This document shows, in pieces, positions 5,546 to 13,400 of a stretch of DNA of 17,334 nt. Origin of the DNA: Actinomycetes bacterium (GTDB lineage: Bacteria > Actinomycetota > Acidimicrobiia > Acidimicrobiales > Microtrichaceae); the NCBI GenBank assembly GCA_023389745.1, contig JAEWED010000248.1:1-17334 (forward strand), read 5' to 3'. Each line of letters starts with the position of its first letter. The first letter of the stretch is position 1. Both the position numbers and the translations under genes were made by a program. Under the pieces are notes generated by a model. That model was given only the letters and a program-made list of their open reading frames with translations. It did not search any database and had not been told where the DNA came from.

Positions 5546-8500
5546 ATGAGCCTCTCCGACCACGCCATGCTCCGTTGCGCCCTCGTGGGCGCCGACAGCT
5601 TGCTCATCGAATGCGGCGAGGCGCTGCTCGGGAAGGGACACGAGATCGTCGCCGTCGCGGCCGGCTCGCGCCGGGTCGCCGACTGGGCGGCCTCGAAGCA
5701 GCTGACGGTGATCGACGCCTCCGGCCCGGTCGCCGTCTGGGAGCCCGAGCTGGCGTCCCACCGCTTCGACTGGCTCTTCGCGATCACCCACCTGTCACTG
5801 CTCCCCGACAGCGTCCTCGCACTGCCCACCCAGGGCGCCATCAACTTCCACGACGGCCCGCTGCCCGGCTACGCCGGCCTGAACACACCGGCGTGGGCGC
5901 TCATCAACGGTGAGCCGACCTACGGCATCACGTGGCACATGATCACCTCGGGTATCGACGAGGGCGACGTCGTCGCCCAGTCGCGCTTCGACATCGCTGA
6001 GGGCGAGACCTCGCTGTCGCTCAACACCCGGAACTTCGAGGCGGCGATCGAGTCCTTCGGCGTGCTCGTCGACGACCTGTCCGCCGGCACGCTGCAGGCG
6101 ACGCCGCAGGATCCGTCCGCGCCCCACCGGACCTTCAGCCGTCACGACCGCCCGGCCGCGATGGCGGTGCTCGACTGGCGCCGTCCCGCCGCCGAGCTCG
6201 ACCGGCTCGTCCGTGCCCTGACCTTCGGCCCGTACCCGAACCCCCTGGGCGTGGCGAAGCTGCTCGCGGGCGGCGAGGCCGTCGCCGTGACGACCGTGGC
6301 CCTGCCCGCCGATGAGGACGACACGAGCGCCGCACCCGGCACGATCGTCGAGATCACCGACGACTCGGTGCGCGTCGCCACCTCGCAGGGCACGTTGTCG
6401 CTCACCGGGTTCCTCAGCCTGCGCGGCGCCGAGCTCGGCGTCGCCGACGTCGTCGAGCGACTCGGATTGGTCGAGGGCCAGCTGCTGCCGCTGCTCACCG
6501 ACGCGGACGCGGCCACGCTCGACGAGCTCGGCCATGTGCTCGCCCGTCAGGAGACCGCGCACCTGCGGCACCTCTCGCAGCTCGAGCCCGTCGAGCTCCC
6601 CTGGGCATCGACCCCGCCCGCGCAGCACGTCACCCGCCACGCCGTGCGACCCCTCGAGGTCCCTGCCGCGCTGCGCGACGACGAGGGCGCCGTGGTCGCC
6701 GCGTTCGCGGTCGTGCTGTCACGTCTGGTCGGCAAGGACCGGTTCCACCTCTCGCTGTTCGACGACGCCTGGGCGTCCCGCACGGGCGGTGCGTCGAACC
6801 TGCTCGCCGACGCGGTCCCGTTCGAGGTCGACGTCCGCGCCGAGGAACGCCTGGACCAGGTCCGCGGCGAGGTCGCCGGCGCACTGGCTGCCGCCAAGGA
6901 GCGCCTGCCGTTCGCGCAGGAGCTGATCGCCCGGCACCCCGACGTCGTGCGCAACCCCGACCTCGTCGCCGGACGGCTGCTGCCGATCTCGGTCGCACTC
7001 GGCGCACCGTCGCCGACGATCGACGGCGTGGTCGTCGAGCTGTGCCACCGCGACGGCACCTGGGAGATCCGCCACGACGAGGCGCTGGTCGCCGCGGAGG
7101 ACGCCGACCTGCTCGCCGCGTGCATCTCGACGGTGCTCGACGCCGTCGCTGACGGCGGAGATCCGCCGGCGGCACAGGTCGACCTGCTCGGCCCGACGCT
7201 CCGGCACCAGGTCCTGGTCGACTGGAACGACACCGAGGCGCCGCTGCCCTCGACGACGGTGCACGAGCTCATCGAGGCACGGGCCGACCTGACCCCCGAC
7301 GTCACCGCCGTGGTGTTCGAGGACGCGTCGATCACCTATGCCGAGCTCGACGAGCGAGCGAACCGTCTCGCCCACCACCTGATCGACCTGGGCACGGGCC
7401 CCGACTCCCTCGTCGGCGTGCACGTCAGCCGCGGCATCGACCTGGTCGTCGCCGCCGTCGCGGTGCACAAGGCCGGTGGCGCCTACGTCCCGCTCGACCC
7501 GGTGTACCCGGCGAACCGCCTCGAGCACATGATCAGCGACAGCGGCTGCGCCGTCGTCATCACCGAGTCGCCGCAGCTGTCGACCCTGCCGCTGCGCGAC
7601 GACCCGCGGATCACCGTCGTCGTGCTCGACACCGACGCCGCCCGGATCGCGGATCGCCCGTCGACCCGACCCGGCGTCGCGGTCGACCCGGCGAACCTGG
7701 CGTACTGCATCTACACCTCGGGCAGCACCGGCCTGCCCAAGGGCGTGCTCGTCGAGCACCGCAACGTCGTGAACTTCTTCGTGGGCATGGACGAGCGCGT
7801 GCCGCACGACCTGCCGTCGACGTGGTTCGCCGTCACCAGCCTGTCCTTCGACATCTCGGTGCTCGAGCTGCTCTACACCCTGACGCGCGGCTTCTCGGTC
7901 GTCGTCTACCTCGACCGCGACCGGGCCGACGGCGACGGCGACGAGGACCGGTCCTTCGTCGAGCAGCACCCCGAGGTGCCGATCGACTTCTCGCTCTTCT
8001 ACTTCTCGGGCGACGCCGCCGAGGGCGCCGGCCGCGACAAGTACCGGCTGCTGCTCGAGGGCGCGAAGTTCGCCGACACCCACGACTTCGAAGCGGTCTG
8101 GACACCCGAACGGCACTTCCACGCGTTCGGCGGCCTCTACCCGCAGCCCGCGGTGACGAGTGCCGCGGTCGCAGCGATCACCTCGAAGGTCAAGGTCCGT
8201 GCCGGCTCGGTCGTCATGCCCCTCGAGCACCCGATCCGCGTCGCCGAGGCGTGGAGCATCGTCGACAACCTGTCCAACGGACGCGTCGGCATCTCGGTCG
8301 CGTCCGGCTGGCAGCCGAACGACTTCGTGCTGCGCCCCGAGAACTTCAAGAACGCCAAGCAGGCGATGTTCGACGGCATCGAGCAGGTCCAGCGGCTCTG
8401 GCGCGGCGAGACCGTCACCTTCGACGGCGCGACCCCCGACCCCGTGGCGGTCACGACGCTCCCCCGTCCCGTGCAGCCCGAGCTGCCGACGTGGATCACC

Positions 8501-10312
8501 TCGGCGGGCAACCCGGAGACCTACATCCAGGCCGGCAGGATCGGCGCGAACGTCCTGACCCACCTGCTCGGACAGTCGGTCGAGCAGCTCGCCCCGAAGA
8601 TCGAGGCCTACCGCCAGGCGCGTGCAGAGGCCGGCTTCGACCCCGACGCCGGCGTGGTCACGCTGATGCTGCACACGTTCGTCGGCGAGGACGAGGAGGC
8701 GGTGCGCGACGCCACCCGCGAGCCGCTCAAGGCGTACCTCGGTGAGTCCTTCTCGCTGCTGCGCGAGTACGCGTGGAGCTTCCCCGCGTTCCAGCGTCCC
8801 GAGGGCTCGACCCCGAGCGACGGCGACCTGTCCGACGACGTGTTCCGCGACCTCGACGCCGAGGACCTCGACGCAGTGCTCGAGTTCGCGTTCCTGCGCT
8901 ACTACGAGACCAGCGGCCTGTTCGGCACCCCGGAGCGGTGCCGTGCGATGGTCGACTCGCTCAAGGGCATCGGCGTCAACGAGGTCGCCTGCCTGATCGA
9001 CTTCGGCATCGACACCGACGACGTGCTCGCCAGCCTGCCGCTGCTCGATCGCATCCGCCGGGAGTGCAACGCGGGCGTCCGTGCGGCCGGTGCCGCGACG
9101 GCCTCCGGTTCGGCTGCGGTCGCGTCGCTCGACCAGTCGGTCGCCGCCCAGCTCGAGCGCCACGGCGTCACGCACCTGCAGTGCACCCCGTCGATGGCGC
9201 GGATGCTCTCGATGCAGGACGCCTCACGCGATGCCCTCGGACAGGTCGAGCACCTGTTCATCGGTGGCGAGGCGTTCCCGGTCGCACTGGCCGAGGACCT
9301 GCGCGCCGCGTCGCGCAGCGGCAACGTCACCAACATGTACGGGCCGACCGAGACGACGATCTGGTCGAGCACCTGGAAGCTCGAGGGCTCGCTCGACGTG
9401 ATCCCGATCGGCACGCCGATCGCGAACACCCAGATGTACGTGCTCGACCGCAACCGCCAGCCGGTGCCGCCCGGTGTGGCCGGCGAGCTCTGGATCGGCG
9501 GCGCGGGCGTGGTCCGCGGCTACCACGAGCGTCCCGAGCTCACCGCGGAGCGCTTCGTCGAGGATCCCTTCGTGCCCGGCTCGCGCATGTACCTGACCGG
9601 CGACCTGGCCCGCTGGCGCCAGCTCGACGATGGGTCCGCCCAGCTCGAGTTCCTGGGTCGCATCGACCACCAGGTGAAGATCCGCGGCTACCGCATCGAG
9701 CTCGGCGAGATCGAGACCCAGCTCGGCCGCTCCCCCGGTGTGCGCGAGTGCGTCGCCGTCGTGCGCGAGGACACCCCCGGCGACCAGCAGCTCATGGCGT
9801 ACGTGTCGCCGGCCGAGTCGGTCACGTTGGAGCCCGCGGCGCTCAAGGACCACCTGCGCGCCACGCTGCCCGACGTCATGATCCCCGCGCACGTGCTCGT
9901 GCTCGACGACCTGCCGCACACCCCGAACGGGAAGATCGACCGCAACGCGCTGCCGTCGCTGGCAGAGGTGCTCGGCCGCCGCAGCGCGGACGCACCGACG
10001 GTCGGAGCGACCAACGACCTCGAGGCCGAGGTGCTCGACGTCTGGGAGCAGACGCTGGGCCGCACCGGCATCTCGATCGACGACAACTTCTTCGACATCG
10101 GCGGCCACTCGCTGCTGATCGTGCGCATGCACCGTCAGCTCAAGGAGCGCCTCGAACGATCGATCGCCCTGACCGAGCTCTACCGCTTCCCGACGGTACG
10201 TTCGTTCGCGGCGTCGCTGGACGAGGACCACGCCGCCGCGACGAAGCAGTCGAGCCTCGACCGCGCCGCCCGCCGGCGCGAGAACCTGGGCCGCCGCAGG
10301 GCACGGCGCTGA
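5546..10312 (+). CDS. NRPS starter module: formyltransferase, partial C, A domain with inserted LLM monooxygenase, PCP
   Basis: 1588-aa cytosolic loading synthetase. Residues 8-310 are a formyltransferase with catalytic Asn100 and His102 in INFHDGPLPG and Asp138 in SGIDEGD. Residues ~320-560 resemble the C-terminal lobe of a condensation domain and have no HHxxxDG. The adenylation domain starts near 570 (A2 KAGGAYVPL 642-650; A3 YTSGSTGLPKG; A4 SFDIS 767-771). A luciferase-like FMN monooxygenase of the MupA/Atu3671 type then occupies ~811-1172 (WTPERHF 852-858, SGWQPNDF, LTHLLGQ 1004-1010). The A domain resumes at ~1195 (A5 MYGPTET 1264-1270, A7 TGDLARW, A8 near 1371, A10 NGKIDR with Lys1463). 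PCP Ser1522 lies in GGHSL. The hand-read pocket, D769 I770 L773 Q1212 F G M I W K1463, resembles the glycine code. ATG 5546 has GAGG 7 nt upstream; the frame is open from 5465. A basic C-terminal tail may dock to the following PKS. The domain calls are firm; the chemistry of the LLM step is inferred. Confidence 0.93.
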   Translation: MSLSDHAMLRCALVGADSLLIECGEALLGKGHEIVAVAAGSRRVADWAASKQLTVIDASGPVAVWEPELASHRFDWLFAITHLSLLPDSVLALPTQGAINFHDGPLPGYAGLNTPAWALINGEPTYGITWHMITSGIDEGDVVAQSRFDIAEGETSLSLNTRNFEAAIESFGVLVDDLSAGTLQATPQDPSAPHRTFSRHDRPAAMAVLDWRRPAAELDRLVRALTFGPYPNPLGVAKLLAGGEAVAVTTVALPADEDDTSAAPGTIVEITDDSVRVATSQGTLSLTGFLSLRGAELGVADVVERLGLVEGQLLPLLTDADAATLDELGHVLARQETAHLRHLSQLEPVELPWASTPPAQHVTRHAVRPLEVPAALRDDEGAVVAAFAVVLSRLVGKDRFHLSLFDDAWASRTGGASNLLADAVPFEVDVRAEERLDQVRGEVAGALAAAKERLPFAQELIARHPDVVRNPDLVAGRLLPISVALGAPSPTIDGVVVELCHRDGTWEIRHDEALVAAEDADLLAACISTVLDAVADGGDPPAAQVDLLGPTLRHQVLVDWNDTEAPLPSTTVHELIEARADLTPDVTAVVFEDASITYAELDERANRLAHHLIDLGTGPDSLVGVHVSRGIDLVVAAVAVHKAGGAYVPLDPVYPANRLEHMISDSGCAVVITESPQLSTLPLRDDPRITVVVLDTDAARIADRPSTRPGVAVDPANLAYCIYTSGSTGLPKGVLVEHRNVVNFFVGMDERVPHDLPSTWFAVTSLSFDISVLELLYTLTRGFSVVVYLDRDRADGDGDEDRSFVEQHPEVPIDFSLFYFSGDAAEGAGRDKYRLLLEGAKFADTHDFEAVWTPERHFHAFGGLYPQPAVTSAAVAAITSKVKVRAGSVVMPLEHPIRVAEAWSIVDNLSNGRVGISVASGWQPNDFVLRPENFKNAKQAMFDGIEQVQRLWRGETVTFDGATPDPVAVTTLPRPVQPELPTWITSAGNPETYIQAGRIGANVLTHLLGQSVEQLAPKIEAYRQARAEAGFDPDAGVVTLMLHTFVGEDEEAVRDATREPLKAYLGESFSLLREYAWSFPAFQRPEGSTPSDGDLSDDVFRDLDAEDLDAVLEFAFLRYYETSGLFGTPERCRAMVDSLKGIGVNEVACLIDFGIDTDDVLASLPLLDRIRRECNAGVRAAGAATASGSAAVASLDQSVAAQLERHGVTHLQCTPSMARMLSMQDASRDALGQVEHLFIGGEAFPVALAEDLRAASRSGNVTNMYGPTETTIWSSTWKLEGSLDVIPIGTPIANTQMYVLDRNRQPVPPGVAGELWIGGAGVVRGYHERPELTAERFVEDPFVPGSRMYLTGDLARWRQLDDGSAQLEFLGRIDHQVKIRGYRIELGEIETQLGRSPGVRECVAVVREDTPGDQQLMAYVSPAESVTLEPAALKDHLRATLPDVMIPAHVLVLDDLPHTPNGKIDRNALPSLAEVLGRRSADAPTVGATNDLEAEVLDVWEQTLGRTGISIDDNFFDIGGHSLLIVRMHRQLKERLERSIALTELYRFPTVRSFAASLDEDHAAATKQSSLDRAARRRENLGRRRARR

Positions 10313-10358
10313 CCCGATCCCCTCTCCCGCACGCACGACCACACCGAACACCACGACG

Positions 10359-10381
10359 GCCGACGGCGAGGGGCCGTCGGC
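10359..10381. other. 9-bp perfect hairpin between NRPS and PKS genes
   Basis: GCCGACGGC (10359-10367) pairs with GCCGTCGGC (10373-10381) around a GAGGG loop. It lies in the 98-bp gap between the two synthase genes, ending about 20 nt before the PKS Shine-Dalgarno GAGG (10402-10405). No U-tract follows, so full termination is unlikely. It could attenuate transcription, protect an mRNA end or set the relative amounts of the two synthases. Confidence 0.5.
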
Positions 10382-10410
10382 ACCCCAACTGAAGGACTGA
10401 CGAGGCACCA

Positions 10411-13400
10411 GTGGCCGACACCGACATCGCGATCGTTGGGCTGGCAGCCCACCTGCCCGGAGCGCGTGACGCCGCGCAGTACTGGCGCAACCTCACCGAG
10501 GGCGTCGAGAGCGTGCGCGAGCTGTCCGAGGACGAGCTGCTCGAGGCGGGCGTCACCCAGGACCACCTGCGCCGGCCCGGCTACGTGCGCGCTGCGGCCA
10601 CCCTCGACGGTGTCTACGACTTCGATGCCGACTTCTTCGGGCTGTCGCCCAAGGAGGCCGGGATCATGGATCCCCAGCACCGCCACTTCCTGATGGCGTC
10701 GTGGGAGGCGCTCGAGGATGCCGGCCACGTGCCGGAGTCCTTCGAGGGGGCGATCGGCGTGTTCGCCGGTTGCGGCATGGGCAGCTACTTCATGCGCAAC
10801 CTGATGACGAACGCCGACCTGGTGCGCGACGTCGGCACGTTCCTGCTGCGCCACACCGGCAACGACAAGGACTTCCTGTCGACCAGGGCGAGCTACATCT
10901 TCGACCTGCGCGGCCCGTCGGTGAACGTCCAGACGGCGTGCTCGACCTCGCTCGTCGCGACGCACCTGGCGGTGCAGCACCTGCTCTCGGGTGAGTGCGA
11001 CCTGGCGCTCGCCGGCGGTGTCACCATCGAGGTCCCCCACGGCCACGGCTACCAGTACCACGAGGGCGAGGTCCTCTCGCCCGACGGGCACTGCCGCGCC
11101 TTCGACAGCGAGTCGCAGGGCACCGTCTTCGGCAGCGGCGTCGGCGTGGTCGCGTTGCGCCGACTCGAGGACGCGCTCGACGACGGCGACCAGATCTACG
11201 CGGTGATCAAGGGCACCGCCGTCAACAACGACGGTGACCAGAAGGTCGGCTACCTGGCACCGTCGGTCGACGGTCAGGCGGCATGCATCACCGAGGCGCT
11301 CGCCGTCGCGGACGTCGACCCCGAGACCATCGGCTACGTCGAGTGCCACGGCACCGGCACCCCGATGGGCGACCCGATCGAGGTCGCCGCGATGACCCAG
11401 GCGTTCGGTGCCGACCCCGACGAGCCGGGCTACTGCCGCATCGGCAGCGTCAAGACGAACATCGGCCACCTCGACACCGCGGCCGGTGTGGCCAGCCTGA
11501 TCAAGGTGGCGCTGTCGCTGCGCAACGGCGAGATGCCGCCGAGCCTGAACTTCAAGACCCCGAACCCCAACCTCGAGATCGAGCAGTCCCCGTTCCGGGT
11601 CAACGACTCGCTGACGCCGTGGCCGACGGGCGGCGACACGCCTCGTCGCGCCGGGGTGAACTCGCTCGGCGTCGGCGGCACCAACGCCTTCGCCGTGCTC
11701 GAACAGGCACCCGAGGCCGACCCGCGACGCTCCTCCGGCGACGACACCTGGCGGCTGCTCACCCTGTCGGCGCGATCGAGGGGTGCGCTCGACGACGCCT
11801 CGGCCCGACTGGCCGCACACCTGCGGGAGCATCCGGAGCTCGACCTCGCGGACGTCGCCTGGACCCTGCAGGTCGGCCGAGCCCACTTCCAGGAGCGTCG
11901 GGTCGTCGCGGCCCGGACCGCGGCCGAGGCCGCCGAGCTGCTCGAACAGGGCGACGCGCGTCGCGCACCGGCGCACACCGCGGCCGACGGCGAGCACACG
12001 CTCGCGTTCATGTTCCCCGGCGGCGGTGCACAGCACGTCGCGATGGGCGCCGACCTGTACCGCGAGGAACCGGGCTTCGCCCGCCACGTCGACGAGGGCC
12101 TGCGGCTGCTGGAGCAGGAGCACGGGCTCGACCTGCGCCACCTGCTGCTGCCCACCGCCCCGGACAACCCAGCCGACACCGACGACCCAGCCGACACCGA
12201 CGACCCAGCCGCCGCTGCCCAGCTGGCGCTCATGGCGCACCAGCTGCCGCTGATCTTCATCGTCGAGTACGCCCTCGCCCAGCTCCTGATCGAACGGGGC
12301 CTGACCCCCGCCGCCCTGGTCGGCCACAGCCTGGGCGAGAACACCGCCGCGTGCGTCGCGGGGACCATGTCGTTCGCCGACTGCCTCGGCCTGGTGGTGC
12401 TGCGCGGCCAGCTCATGGACGGCGTCGACGGCGGCGCTGTCTCGGTCGCACTGCCGCCCGAGGACCTCGCCGAGCAGATCGAACGACTCGGCCTGGACCT
12501 CGCCGTGGTCAACAACCCCGAGCTGACCGTCGTGTCCGGCTCGATCGAGGCGCTCGAGGCGCTCGAGGCGGAGCTGCGGGCCGACGGCGTCGAGCCGCTG
12601 CGCGTGCCGGTGACCACGCCGGTGCACAGCCGACTGCTCGACCCGGTGCTGCCCGAGTTCCGTGAGTACCTCGACGGGATCGAGCTGCAGGCTCCGACGA
12701 TCCCATGGGTGTCGAACTCGACCGGCAAGTGGATCACCCCGGAGCAGGCGACGGACCCCGCCTACTGGGTCGACCACCTGCGCCACACGGTGCGCTTCTC
12801 CGACTGCATCTCGACCCTCGCCGAGGACCCGGGTCGCATCCTGCTCGAGGTCGGCCCCGGGCGGACGCTGTCCTCGCTGGTGCGCATGCACCCCGACCTC
12901 AAGGCGTCGCAGGCGGCGATCGCGATGATGCGCCACCCCGACGAGCAGGTGGACGACGACGCGGCGCTGCTCACCGCGATCGGTCGGATCTGGGCCGCCG
13001 GCGGCCCGCTCGACGTCGACCGGCTGGTCGAGGGTGCCGAGCCGCGGCGGGTCGGTCTGCCCGGCTACGCGTTCCAGACGCAGACCTTCTTCATCGCCCC
13101 CGGCTCGCAGACGGCGGCGTCGGGTGACGACGACCTGTTCCTGGCCCGCGAGCCCGACGAGGAGCGCTGGGCGTGGCGGCCGGTGTGGTCGAGCCGCGAT
13201 CGCGAAGAACCCGTCGAGGAGTCCCTGGACTGGCTCGTCATCGCGGACGGCGTCGGGTTCGCCGACGACGTCGTCGCCCGCCTGCGGGCCCGCGGCGACC
13301 GTGTCGTCGTGCTCCGCAGTGGTGACTCGTACCGGGCGCTCTCCGACGAGGAGTACATGCTCAGCCCCGAGCTGGGTGAGATGGGCTACGACCAGCTCGT

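Noticed and set aside
5570..6480. Formyltransferase segment as methionyl-tRNA formyltransferase
   Set aside because: It is fused in frame to an NRPS, and its INFHDGPLPGYAGLNTPAWAL-type region fits NRPS-linked formyltransferases better than the tRNA enzyme.
6719..9175. Open frame of 818 codons on the minus strand, antisense to the NRPS
   Set aside because: Same effect of high GC at third positions; no motif or ribosome site, and the plus strand is clearly coding.
10359..10381. Intrinsic terminator ending the NRPS transcript
   Set aside because: There is no U-tract after the stem, and the PKS gene follows closely with a good ribosome site, so it is reported only as a hairpin.
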